From NCBI GenBank assembly GCA_965278995.1, contig OZ257136.1, positions 2,294,001 to 2,358,000 on the forward strand: a DNA stretch of 64,000 nucleotides, read 5' to 3'. This DNA comes from JADJYF01 sp965278995 (GTDB lineage Bacteria > Pseudomonadota > Gammaproteobacteria > Ga0077536). Made by a program: the position numbers and the translations under genes. The notes beneath the pieces were generated by a model. The model was not told where the DNA came from, searched no databases, and saw only the letters and a program-made list of their open reading frames with translations. Positions 8,620 to 17,130 of the stretch are shown piece after piece; the stretch's first letter is position 1; every line of letters starts with the position of its first letter.

Positions 8620-9807
8620 TCAGGGTTCCGCGCTGGCCTCGACTGTAGTCTCCTCCGGCGTCACCGGTTTGCCCGGGTGAGCACGCTGAACACCGTTGAC
8701 TACGATACGCTCTTCCGGCTTCAGCCCCTCGCGGATGACCCGAAGTCCGTTGATCATCGGCCCCGGTGTTATCGGGCGTGCTTCGATAATGTTATCCGCG
8801 CCGACGACCAGCACGAGCTTGCGCGCCTGATCGGCGACGATCGCAGCATCCGGGATCATCACGGCGTCGTGTTCGCCAGCCCCGAACAGACGCAGGCGAG
8901 CGAACATGCCGGGCAACAACAGGTGATCGGTGTTAACGAAGGTGGCACGACCGCGCATGGTGCCTGAATTGATATCGACTTCGTTGTCGACAAACGTCAT
9001 TTTGCCTTTATGCGCCCAGCCAGCCTCATCGAGTAGGCGCGCCTCGACCGGATTGGCGATGTCACGCGAGGATGGCCGGGTGCCGGCCTGACTCAAGCGC
9101 GAGTAATAGAGAAACTCGGCTTCCGACGCTTCGAATTCGAGTTCTATCGGATCCAGCGTGACCAGCGTCGTCAGCACCGTAGAATCGGCGGTGCCGCCCG
9201 AAATCAGGTTGCCGACGTCGACCCGGATGTCGGAGAGGCGCCCGGAGAGCGGTGCACGGACCTCAGTGAACCCAAGCTGCAGTTCAGCTGCATGCAGCGT
9301 CGCTTGCGCCGCTTCAACCTGGGCTTTAGCGGCATCGCGCGCGGCTTTGCGTTCTTCCATTGTCTCCCGGCTCATGGCGCGCGAGGACTCCAGGCGCTGG
9401 CCGCGTTCGAATTCGAGCTGAGCCACTTTGAGCTGGGTCGAAATGCGATCGACTTCGGCACGTGCACGCGCCACTTCAGCCTGTAGCGGTCGCGGATCGA
9501 TGACGAACAGCAGTTGCCCCTGTTCGATGGTCTGGCCTTCGGCGAAATGCACCGAATCGAGATAACCCGAGATGCGTGCGCGAATATCGACGCGCTGCTG
9601 GGCAACGAACCTGCCGGTGTATTCGTCCCACTCGGTAATCTTCTTGAACACCGGTTTCGCGACGGACACGGTCGGTGGCGGCGGTGCAGCGGGCGGCGCG
9701 TCAGCGGATCGAGCAACGCCGCCAACGGTCAGCACTATTACGCTTAGAACAGCCACGGAAAACAGGCGCCAGTGGCGCCCTGCTCGATTCGTCACCAGCC
9801 TGTTCAT
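8620..9807 (-). CDS. RND efflux periplasmic adaptor (membrane fusion protein)
   Basis: A 395-aa adaptor that would link the inner-membrane pump to the outer-membrane channel. A membrane anchor or signal (LFSVAVLSVIVLTVGG) is followed by a proline-rich linker. The barrel-sandwich half-motif is EYTGRFVAQQRVDIRARISGY with VHFAEGQTIEQGQLLFVID. A long alpha-helical hairpin spans about residues 105-175, and the second lipoyl half is FTEVRAPLSGRLSD. No lipobox cysteine is present, unlike MexA or AcrA. It is the first gene of a three-gene operon reading leftward. The 140-bp region to its right holds its likely promoter. Confidence 0.93.
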   Translation of the reverse strand: MNRLVTNRAGRHWRLFSVAVLSVIVLTVGGVARSADAPPAAPPPPTVSVAKPVFKKITEWDEYTGRFVAQQRVDIRARISGYLDSVHFAEGQTIEQGQLLFVIDPRPLQAEVARARAEVDRISTQLKVAQLEFERGQRLESSRAMSRETMEERKAARDAAKAQVEAAQATLHAAELQLGFTEVRAPLSGRLSDIRVDVGNLISGGTADSTVLTTLVTLDPIELEFEASEAEFLYYSRLSQAGTRPSSRDIANPVEARLLDEAGWAHKGKMTFVDNEVDINSGTMRGRATFVNTDHLLLPGMFARLRLFGAGEHDAVMIPDAAIVADQARKLVLVVGADNIIEARPITPGPMINGLRVIREGLKPEERIVVNGVQRAHPGKPVTPEETTVEASAEP

Positions 9808-9947
9808 GCGTCAATCCGCTACACCGTCGAAGGAGCATTATCGCAGAAAGCGCTCGCTCGCCGAAACGTGCCGTCATCGCTTGCACTAGACTGCCCCGCT
9901 CTGACACATTCACGCATGCTTGAATCGACCTCTGGGGAGAGGGTCAC
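9808..9947. promoter_or_regulatory. Divergent intergenic region between the efflux operon and the Rieske gene
   Basis: This 140-bp gap must hold promoters for both directions. On the minus strand GATAAT (9837-9842) is a plausible -10 box about 30 bases from the adaptor start, with only a poor -35 match. On the plus strand GGGGAGAGGG lies just before the Rieske start. No clear operator palindrome was seen. Confidence 0.4.
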
Positions 9948-10559
9948 ATGAAGGAGGTCATGAACGACAGCAGCGTGGCGCGCGAAGAATGCACCTGTTG
10001 CAACCGGCGCTCGTTACTCAAAGCAGCACTGGTCGGCACTGTCGGCGTGCTGGCACCGGCGCTGGCTGCGGCGGCCCGGCCACCCGATGCGCGTAAGCTT
10101 CCGCCGCAGGTCGGTGATGTGCTGGCTTACCCGAGCAGCGATTTCGACGACCGAGCGGTACTGGCCTCAGAACTCGCGCGCGATGGCGCTCCGCTGCTGG
10201 TCTATCCGCGCGATCCGCGCACGGGCGTTGCGCGCGAACGTTCGCGACTGAATCAGATCCTGATCATGCGCTGCGACCCGGCGACGCTCGATCGGGCGAC
10301 CGCCAAACTCGCTGTCGACGGCATCGTCGCTTATTCCGGCATCTGCACGCACGCCGCCTGCGGGGTCTCGGAATGGGATGCAACACGTTACGCGCTGATC
10401 TGCCCGTGCCATTCGTCAGCGTACGATCCGCGTGCCCGGGCCAAAGTCGTCAACGGCCCTGCCACTCGCGTACTCCCTGCTCTGCCACTGAGACTGCTCG
10501 ATGACAAACTGCTCGTCGCCGGCCCGTTCACTGCGCCTGTTGGCGCCCAGACCCCCTGA
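9948..10559 (+). CDS. Tat-exported Rieske [2Fe-2S] protein
   Basis: A 203-aa protein with a twin-arginine-like signal (NRRSLLKAALVGTVGVLAPALA, residues 19-40) and a C-terminal Rieske domain. Cluster ligands are C133 and H135 (CTHAACG) and C152 and H155 (CPCHSS). C138 and C154 are placed for the disulfide seen in bc1-type Rieske proteins. It is probably a periplasmic, membrane-tethered electron carrier. The PQQ dehydrogenase starts 10 bases downstream, so the two are likely co-transcribed and may exchange electrons. ATG 9948 was chosen because GGAGAGG lies at normal spacing. ATG 9960 has AAGGAGG only two bases away. The cysteine cluster ECTCC before the twin arginines is unusual. Confidence 0.85.
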   Translation: MKEVMNDSSVAREECTCCNRRSLLKAALVGTVGVLAPALAAAARPPDARKLPPQVGDVLAYPSSDFDDRAVLASELARDGAPLLVYPRDPRTGVARERSRLNQILIMRCDPATLDRATAKLAVDGIVAYSGICTHAACGVSEWDATRYALICPCHSSAYDPRARAKVVNGPATRVLPALPLRLLDDKLLVAGPFTAPVGAQTP

Positions 10560-10569
10560 GGAATTGCGC

Positions 10570-12306
10570 ATGCGCGTGCGTCAACTGCTGATCGCCCTCG
10601 TCGCAACATTGCTACCGCTGGCGGGCATCCTTGCCGCCGAGCCCGCTCCGGCGGCACCGGCGCTTGCCTACAGTTCGGTCACGGCCGAACGCCTCACGCA
10701 GCCATCGGCCGATGACTGGCTGATGTATCGGCGCACCTACGACAGCTGGGGCTACAGTCCGTTGGCGCAGATCACCCCCGCCAATGTCGCGACCTTGAAG
10801 CCGGCCTGGGCATTCGCTACCGGCGTCGAGGAAGCACATCAATCGCCACCGCTCGTCAATGACGGGGTCATGTTCATCACGACGCCGCGCAACCAGGTGC
10901 TGGCATTGGACGCTCGCACCGGCGAACTTATCTGGCGCTATCGACGCGAGCTGCCGGCCGATCTGTTTCAGTTGCATCCGACCAATCGCGGCGTTGCTCT
11001 CTACGGCGATCGTGTCTACCTCGCGACAGTCGATGCCTTTCTCGTCGCACTCGATGCCCGTACCGGCGAAGTCGTGTGGGAAGTCGAAGTCGACGACTAT
11101 CTGGCCGGTTACTACATGACGCTCGCTCCGCTGGCGGTCGACGGCAAGATCATGATCGGCATGTCTGGCGGCGAATTCGGCATCCGCGGCTACATTCAGG
11201 CATTCGATGCCACCAGCGGCAAATCGCTCTGGAAAACCGGCATGGTGCCCGGACCCGGCGAACCTGGTCATGAAACCTGGAGCGAAGCGGCGTGGAAACG
11301 TGGTGGTGTGCCGGTGTGGATCACCGGTAGCTACGATCCGGCAACCCGCCTCACCTACTGGGGCACCGGCAATGCCGGGCCCTGGATGGCCGACCAGCGC
11401 CCGGGCGACAATCTGTATTCGTCTTCTGTCGTGGCGCTCGAGGTCGACACCGGCAAGATTCGCGCGCACCATCAGTACCACTGGAACGACGGCTGGGATT
11501 GGGACGAGGTGTCCGCTCCGCTGCTGATCGACGTCAAACGCGGCGAGCGCACGGTCAAAGGCCTCGTTCACGCCGGTCGCGATGGCTATCTGTGGCTGCT
11601 CGAACGTTCGCCGGACGCCATTCGGTATGTCACCGCCCAACCCTACGTCCACCAGAATGTTTTCACCAGTCTCGACCCCGAGACGGGCAGACCGAGCTAC
11701 GACCCGACCAAGGTGCCTCGTACCGGTCAGCGCACTGAATTCTGCCCCAGTATCTGGGGCGGCAAGGACTGGCCGCCGGCGGCTTACTCACCCGATACCG
11801 GCTTTATCTACATTCCCGCCAATGAGAATCTGTGCAGCGCACTGACCGGCGAGCCGGCCAAGTACCGTGCCGGTGAACTCTACATGGGCGTCCCGTTCGC
11901 CAAAGTCGAAGTCATCCCGACAGCTGCTGCCCGCGAGCACATCGGCGAGCTGCAGGCCTGGGATCTCGCCACCGGCAAGCGCGCCTGGACGGTCAAGTTC
12001 AAATCGCACAACTGGGGACCGGTGCTTGCCACCGGCGGCGGACTGGTGTTTTCAGGCGGCACCAACGACCGCTATTTCCGCGCTTATGACGCCAAGAGCG
12101 GCAAGATTCTGTGGCAGCAGCGAACCAGCTCCGGCGTTGTCGGCGTGCCGACCAGCTATGCGGTCGATGGCGTGCAGTACATCGCAGTGCAGTCTGGCTG
12201 GGGCGTCGATGCGCAGCGCAAGCAGGATTTTCTCGATCAGGCGTTCGGCACGCACACCCAGGTCCCGCAAGGCGGCGCGCTGTGGGTGTTCGCCCTGCCG
12301 CGCTGA
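10570..12306 (+). CDS. Periplasmic PQQ-dependent dehydrogenase (quinoprotein alcohol dehydrogenase family)
   Basis: A 578-aa eight-bladed quinoprotein that oxidises an alcohol or related substrate in the periplasm. The start MRVRQL at 10570 has GAGG eight bases upstream and a signal peptide ending near AAEPAPA. An ORF start at 10501 would lie inside the Rieske gene. Tryptophan-docking repeats recur (LDARTGELIW, LDARTGEVVW, FDATSGKSLW, WDLATGKRAW, YDAKSGKILW). Cofactor and metal residues predicted by family alignment are E202 (SGGEFG), N268 (GTGNAG) and catalytic D310. D312, two residues on, gives a DWD motif like the DYD of lanthanide enzymes. There is no heme domain, and the adjacent-cysteine disulfide of methanol dehydrogenase is absent. 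A Rieske protein or soluble cytochrome would have to accept the electrons. Confidence 0.9.
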   Translation: MRVRQLLIALVATLLPLAGILAAEPAPAAPALAYSSVTAERLTQPSADDWLMYRRTYDSWGYSPLAQITPANVATLKPAWAFATGVEEAHQSPPLVNDGVMFITTPRNQVLALDARTGELIWRYRRELPADLFQLHPTNRGVALYGDRVYLATVDAFLVALDARTGEVVWEVEVDDYLAGYYMTLAPLAVDGKIMIGMSGGEFGIRGYIQAFDATSGKSLWKTGMVPGPGEPGHETWSEAAWKRGGVPVWITGSYDPATRLTYWGTGNAGPWMADQRPGDNLYSSSVVALEVDTGKIRAHHQYHWNDGWDWDEVSAPLLIDVKRGERTVKGLVHAGRDGYLWLLERSPDAIRYVTAQPYVHQNVFTSLDPETGRPSYDPTKVPRTGQRTEFCPSIWGGKDWPPAAYSPDTGFIYIPANENLCSALTGEPAKYRAGELYMGVPFAKVEVIPTAAAREHIGELQAWDLATGKRAWTVKFKSHNWGPVLATGGGLVFSGGTNDRYFRAYDAKSGKILWQQRTSSGVVGVPTSYAVDGVQYIAVQSGWGVDAQRKQDFLDQAFGTHTQVPQGGALWVFALPR

Positions 12307-12454
12307 GCCTGCCACAGTTCGTAACCGATCAATGGCGCACGAGGTTCGAATACCCGCCCGGCATTCGTTACAATCCGCGGCCACCGCTGTGCTCTTCTTG
12401 CCTGTGCAAGGCCGGCTCGCAAGCGCACACCCCTGCCGATCGAGGAAATAGCCC

Positions 12455-14062
12455 ATGTCCGCTGCCAAACCTGTTCAAACGCTCGACGCTGTCGTTGTCG
12501 GTGCCGGCTTCGCCGGTCTCTACATGCTGCACAAACTGCGCAAACTCGGTCTCACTGCCCGCGTCATCGAAGCCGGCAGCGGCCCCGGCGGCACGTGGTT
12601 CTGGAACCGCTATCCCGGCGCGCGTTGCGACATCGAAAGCATGCAGTACTCCTATCAGTTCGACGACAAACTGCAGCAGGAATGGGAGTGGTCAGAGCGC
12701 TATGCCTCGCAGCCCGAGATCCTGAAGTACGTCGCCCATGTCATCGAACGTTACGATCTCGCCCGCGACATCCAGTACAACACACGCGTCAACACCGCAC
12801 ATTTCGATGATGCCACCACGCGCTGGCTGGTCGAGACCAGCACCGGTGAACGTTTCAACGCCCAGTTCTGCGTCATGGCAACTGGCTGTCTCTCGTCGAC
12901 CAACATGCCGCAGTTCAAAGGCCGCGACACCTTCGCAGGCGGGCTTTATCACACCGGTCAATGGCCGCATGAAGGCGTCGATTTCACTGGTAAGCGCGTC
13001 GGCGTCATCGGGACCGGCTCCTCGGCAATCCAGTCGATTCCGCTGATCGCCGCGCAGGCCGAGCATCTCTACGTGTTCCAGCGTACGCCGAACTATTCCG
13101 TACCGGCGCATAACGGCCCGCTCGCGCCGTCTGTCCAACGCAGAATCAAGGCGAACTACGCAGCCTATCGTGCGCTTGGGAAGAGCGAGCTGCTGGCTTA
13201 CGACCTGCACATGAACAATGCGCTCGCCGCCACTGCGACACCGGAAGAAATCCGTGCGGAATGCGAGTATCGATGGGCAACCGGCGGGCTGTACTTCTAC
13301 GGCGCATTTACCGACATGCTGATCAGCAAACAGGCCAACGAAGCTGTCGCACAATTTGTGCGTGAAAAGATCCGAGAGAAAGTGAAAGACCCGGCCGTCG
13401 CCGATCTGCTCACGCCGACGACCGTATTCGGCTGCAAGCGCATCTGCGCCGACACCGGCTATTTCGAAACCTTCAATCGCAATAACGTCACCCTGGTCGA
13501 TATCAGCAAAGCGCCGATAGACGTCATCACGCCGGACGGCCTGACGCTTGACGGGCGGGCGTACGAGCTCGATGCGATTGTCTTCGCAACCGGGTTTGAC
13601 GCCATGACCGGTTCGCTCGATCGCATCGACATCCGCGGTCGCGAGGGTCTGCGCCTGAAGGAAAAATGGAGCGCCGGCCCGCTGACTTATCTCGGCCTGC
13701 AGACGGCCGGCTTCCCCAATCTGTTCACGATCAGTGGTCCCGGCAGCCCGTCGGTGCTGACCTGCATGATCACGTCTATCGAGCAGCATGTAGAATTCAT
13801 CACTGACGCCATGGTGTACATGCGCGAGCGCCAGCTGAAGTGCATCGAAGCGAGCGCGGTGGCCGAACAGAACTGGGTCGCGCACGTCAACGAGGTCGCT
13901 GGCGGCACCCTGCTGAACAGCTGCAATTCGTGGTACCTCGGCGCCAACGTACCGGGCAAACCGCGCGTGTTCATGCCTTATCTCGGCTTCCCGGCTTACG
14001 CGGAGAAATGCCGTCAGGTGGCAGCGAGCGGTTACGAAGGCTTCGAGATCAAAGCCGCCTGA
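12455..14062 (+). CDS. Flavin-containing Baeyer-Villiger-type monooxygenase
   Basis: A 535-aa NADPH- and FAD-dependent monooxygenase of the cyclohexanone/phenylacetone class, which inserts oxygen next to a ketone to give an ester or lactone. The FAD Rossmann motif is GAGFAGL (residues 16-22). GTWFWNRYPGARCDIES is the typical class segment. The Baeyer-Villiger fingerprint FAGGLYHTGQWP spans residues 160-171, and the NADPH motif GTGSSA spans 186-191. Length is normal for type I BVMOs. It lies 148 bp after the PQQ dehydrogenase, and an alcohol-to-ketone-to-ester sequence is a plausible link. A strong hairpin at 14068-14102 separates it from the amidase. Confidence 0.92.
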   Translation: MSAAKPVQTLDAVVVGAGFAGLYMLHKLRKLGLTARVIEAGSGPGGTWFWNRYPGARCDIESMQYSYQFDDKLQQEWEWSERYASQPEILKYVAHVIERYDLARDIQYNTRVNTAHFDDATTRWLVETSTGERFNAQFCVMATGCLSSTNMPQFKGRDTFAGGLYHTGQWPHEGVDFTGKRVGVIGTGSSAIQSIPLIAAQAEHLYVFQRTPNYSVPAHNGPLAPSVQRRIKANYAAYRALGKSELLAYDLHMNNALAATATPEEIRAECEYRWATGGLYFYGAFTDMLISKQANEAVAQFVREKIREKVKDPAVADLLTPTTVFGCKRICADTGYFETFNRNNVTLVDISKAPIDVITPDGLTLDGRAYELDAIVFATGFDAMTGSLDRIDIRGREGLRLKEKWSAGPLTYLGLQTAGFPNLFTISGPGSPSVLTCMITSIEQHVEFITDAMVYMRERQLKCIEASAVAEQNWVAHVNEVAGGTLLNSCNSWYLGANVPGKPRVFMPYLGFPAYAEKCRQVAASGYEGFEIKAA

Positions 14063-14067
14063 TCATG

Positions 14068-14102
14068 CGGCGTCACGGACGCAAATAGCGCCCGTGACGC
14101 CG
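14068..14102. terminator. Strong hairpin after the monooxygenase gene
   Basis: An 11-bp perfect stem (CGGCGTCACGG with its complement at 14092-14102) is extended past one mismatch by three more pairs around an AAATA loop. It follows the monooxygenase stop directly and ends 11 bases before the amidase start. No T-run follows, so it may attenuate transcription or stabilise mRNA instead of acting as a classical terminator. Confidence 0.55.
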
Positions 14103-14113
14103 TCACACACACG

Positions 14114-15508
14114 ATGACGCAGGATGAACTTCATTACGGGACCCTGCGCGACGTCGCGCTGCGCTTGCATTGCGGGGAACTCTCGCCGGTCGCGTTGACG
14201 CAGGCGATGCTGGATCGCATTGCGACCGTCGATCGCCAGGTGCAGAGCTTCGTCTCAGTTGCGGCGGAGGACGCGCTGCGCGCCGCGCATAGCGCCGAGA
14301 CCGAAATTGCCCGCGGTGCCATCCGCAGTCCCTTGCATGGCGTACCGCTCGCCATGAAAGATATCTTCGCTACAGCCGGCCAACCCACAGCGGCCGGCAT
14401 GGCTATCCACGCGCAATCCATTGCCAGCGAGGATGCCACCGTCGTCCGGAAACTGCGCGAAGCCGGCGCTATCCTTCTCGGCAGGCTCACGCTGACCGAA
14501 GGCGTCTACGCCGAACACCGCGCGCCGTTTGCGACACCGGTGAATCCGTGGAATGCAGCGTTTTGGCCGGGCGCATCGTCCAGCGGCAGCGGTGTGGCTG
14601 TCGCGAGCGGATTGTGTTTCGCAGCGCTGGCCTCGGAGACCGGTGGCTCAATCAAATTGCCCTGCGCGGCCAATGGCGTAACCGGGATCAAACCGACCTG
14701 GGGCCGGGTCAGCCGGCACGGCGTATTCGAACTGGCCGCTTCGCTCGATCATGTCGGCGCCATGGCGCGTCACGCAGGCGACGTCGCCGCCGTACTGCAG
14801 GTCATAGCCGGCCCGGATCCGCTCGACCCGACCGCAGCACAACAGCCGGTGCCGGATTATCTGCAGGCGCTCGACAATGGCATTCGCGGCTTGCGTATCG
14901 GTCTCGATCCGGCCTGGACGGAAATGGACGTCGATACCGCGACTGCCAGCGCTGTCGCGACAGCCATCGACACCCTGCGCGCACTCGGCGCCGTCACCGT
15001 CGATATTCAATTACCCGACCCGACTGCCATGATCTGGGATTGGTTCGGCGTGTGTGCCGTGCAGACCGCGGTTGCCCACGAAGCCACCTATCCGCAGCTC
15101 GCTGCGGCCTATGGGCCGGCGTTGTCATCTCTGCTCGACAGTGGCCGCGCGCAGAGCGGCATGGAATATCAGAAACTGCTGTTGCGCCGCGAGGATTTCC
15201 GTGGCCGTCTGAATGCCGTTTTCCAGAGCGTTGACGTCCTCGCGTTACCCGTGCTGTCGTTCCCGACACCGTCGCTGGCGCGCATGACTGCCGTCGACGA
15301 CGCCCTGATCGCCGGCCTGCATCGCTATACCTGCCCGTTCAATATGTCCGGACACCCCGGCATCGTCATGCCTTGTGGCAATACCTCGGATCGCACACCG
15401 ATAGTCTTCCAGCTGGTCGGGCGATATTTCGCCGAATCCGAGCTGTTCGCTGCTGCGCATGCTTATCAGCAAGTCACCGCTTGGCACCTGAATCGCGCTC
15501 TGGCCTGA
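14114..15508 (+). CDS. Amidase signature family hydrolase
   Basis: A 464-aa Ser-cisSer-Lys amidohydrolase. K82 (MKDIF) is the catalytic lysine, GASSSGSG (about 153-160) holds the cis-serine, and S179 in TGGSIKLP is the nucleophile. Length is normal for bacterial amidases and GatA homologues, but the gene stands alone without gatB or gatC, so it is a catabolic amidase and not tRNA amidotransferase. It converges with the aldoxime dehydratase gene, only 16 bp apart. In known aldoxime-nitrile pathways such an amidase hydrolyses the amide made from a nitrile. No nitrile hydratase or nitrilase is visible in this window. Substrate is unknown. Confidence 0.9.
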   Translation: MTQDELHYGTLRDVALRLHCGELSPVALTQAMLDRIATVDRQVQSFVSVAAEDALRAAHSAETEIARGAIRSPLHGVPLAMKDIFATAGQPTAAGMAIHAQSIASEDATVVRKLREAGAILLGRLTLTEGVYAEHRAPFATPVNPWNAAFWPGASSSGSGVAVASGLCFAALASETGGSIKLPCAANGVTGIKPTWGRVSRHGVFELAASLDHVGAMARHAGDVAAVLQVIAGPDPLDPTAAQQPVPDYLQALDNGIRGLRIGLDPAWTEMDVDTATASAVATAIDTLRALGAVTVDIQLPDPTAMIWDWFGVCAVQTAVAHEATYPQLAAAYGPALSSLLDSGRAQSGMEYQKLLLRREDFRGRLNAVFQSVDVLALPVLSFPTPSLARMTAVDDALIAGLHRYTCPFNMSGHPGIVMPCGNTSDRTPIVFQLVGRYFAESELFAAAHAYQQVTAWHLNRALA

Positions 15509-15524
15509 GTCCCCCAGCGAGCAC

Positions 15525-16544
15525 TCACGCGACCTCGACAGCCTCGAAAAACGGCAGCAATCCTGTGCCGGGATGACAATTGACATATTCGGTCACGAGC
15601 TCATCGTGTTTCAGGATGAGAACCTCCACCCACACATGCATGCGCGGCGTGAATCGCGGTTCGGTGTACATGGCAATGAAGCTGCCGTGTACGGCGAGAT
15701 GCGTGGGCTGCGTTCGGGCGGCCTGCTCGATATGGCCGAGGGAGAGCAGGAAAGCCAGTTGCGAGCGACGCGCATTCGGCCGGCCGGTCTCAACATCCAC
15801 TTCCTGACAGTCGCGGATCGACAGACACCCAGTTGCGATAGGGTCGGCGCCGAGAAACGCGACCCAGCGATCGAGTACCGGCTCCATCTGTTCATCCCAG
15901 ATCTGTTTCTCGGCCGTTTCACAGCGCTCCCATCCCTGCCCCTCTCGGATGAAACACAGATTGTCCGGCACCCGTACGGTGAGACGGCGCCCGTGAGTAC
16001 GCTGGATTTGCGGTGACGGCACCTGCGCGAGCGGACTCCTGAACAAATCGTGATGCGAAGCCGGCAGCCGATCGCGGTAAGCGCCCCAGTAACCGAAGAT
16101 CTTGCACGGAACGAGCGGCAGGATGGCGCTGGCACCGGCAGGATCCTCGACACCTGCCGCATATTGAAAGCGCTCCTTGGCCGGTTTGAGGACTTCGCGC
16201 CAATAACCGGTGCGTATGTCGGTGAGCGGCAGCGCGCGCCACCAGGATTGAACCGCGGCGCTCGTCCACCAACGCTGTTCGGCAGCGATGTCGGTCCAGT
16301 AAGCGAGAAGAATTTCACAGTCAAACCCGGCCGCGTCGCGGTAGCGGCCGCGTTCGAGATGCTGCGGACCAGCAGGTTGGGCGGCAAGATCGCGCAGCGC
16401 AGTGATAAACGCCGCAGCGGCCTCGGCATTACTGGTCTGAATACCATACAGGGCATGCACGACGTGGCTCACGCCGTCGGGAAATCCGACCACACGACCG
16501 GGATAGTCATCGGGAACGCCTGCCGGTATCGCTGCGTCGCTCAT
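15525..16544 (-). CDS. Heme-containing aldoxime dehydratase (phenylacetaldoxime dehydratase family)
   Basis: A 339-aa homologue of OxdA/OxdB enzymes, which dehydrate aldoximes to nitriles at a ferrous heme. The C-terminal part carries THLAVHGSF and MHVWVEVLIL. H282 and H303 are 21 residues apart, the same spacing as the proximal and distal histidines of characterised Oxd enzymes, so both are probably present. GCLSIRDCQEVD and SLGHIEQAARTQPTHLAVH match the family. The start at 16544 (MSDAAIP) is chosen because GAGGAGAGG lies just upstream. An ATG at 16580 would add 12 residues. A 90-aa orphan gene lies upstream on the same strand, and an amidase converges on it. Confidence 0.88.
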   Translation of the reverse strand: MSDAAIPAGVPDDYPGRVVGFPDGVSHVVHALYGIQTSNAEAAAAFITALRDLAAQPAGPQHLERGRYRDAAGFDCEILLAYWTDIAAEQRWWTSAAVQSWWRALPLTDIRTGYWREVLKPAKERFQYAAGVEDPAGASAILPLVPCKIFGYWGAYRDRLPASHHDLFRSPLAQVPSPQIQRTHGRRLTVRVPDNLCFIREGQGWERCETAEKQIWDEQMEPVLDRWVAFLGADPIATGCLSIRDCQEVDVETGRPNARRSQLAFLLSLGHIEQAARTQPTHLAVHGSFIAMYTEPRFTPRMHVWVEVLILKHDELVTEYVNCHPGTGLLPFFEAVEVA

Positions 16545-16640
16545 CGCGCGCCTCTCCTCGTGAGCATATGTCGCTGACAATGTGAAGGTGACGAGAGCGC
16601 CAGCGCGCCCCCGTCACTCCGACAGGCTGCTTGCCCGCGC

Positions 16641-16913
16641 TCAGGCGTGCCGGCTATCCGCCAGATACTCAAAGCCGGCAATGTCGACGAAGGTTTCGAC
16701 GCCCTCGTCGTGGATCGCATTGATACCGGTATCGATGGCGGCTTGCGCGGTCGGGAACCACTCGAACCAGACCGACCGTACGCCGAGGTCGTTTTCGATC
16801 GCGAGTTCCCATTGACCGGTAGTGACTTCACGCGCGATGACCCGCAGACGATGACCTTCCAGGATCAATTCACGCCCGATTTCGATCACAGCGTGGTCAG
16901 TGATGTCTTCCAT
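16641..16913 (-). CDS. Small conserved-looking protein of unknown function (90 aa)
   Basis: Starts at ATG 16913 (MEDITDH) with GAGGAG seven bases upstream. It encodes an acidic 90-aa protein with an alternating pattern suggestive of an alpha/beta sandwich (ELILEGHRLRVIAREV, QWELAIENDLGVRSVW, then AQAAIDTGINAIHDEG). There is no signal, membrane segment or cysteine. An overlapping longer ORF extends upstream to 17540, but that extension is antisense to the CorA-like gene and has no coding character. The gene lies 96 bp upstream of the aldoxime dehydratase and may be co-transcribed with it. I do not recognise the family. Confidence 0.65.
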   Translation of the reverse strand: MEDITDHAVIEIGRELILEGHRLRVIAREVTTGQWELAIENDLGVRSVWFEWFPTAQAAIDTGINAIHDEGVETFVDIAGFEYLADSRHA

Positions 16914-17130
16914 GACTTTCTCCTCGATGATGAAGATGGCACGCCATCCGGCGTGGCCCCGTTCCGTGGGGCACCCGCAGAATCTTACGGCGTGGCAGCG
17001 GCTGTCAAGTACGCCGATTGCACCCGCGCCGCATCTATCGGGTACCATGGCGCCCGTTCCGCGATCGCTCTGCGGCCAGTGCCTGACGCACGCCCGCGAG
17101 CGCGGAAGACGAACGGCAGGAATCGCGCTC

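Noticed and set aside
12692..13885. 397-codon frame antisense to the Baeyer-Villiger-type monooxygenase
   Set aside because: GC-rich shadow frame; the plus strand carries intact FAD, BVMO and NADPH motifs.
14114..15508. GatA subunit of tRNA amidotransferase
   Set aside because: No gatB/gatC nearby, and the context is catabolic.
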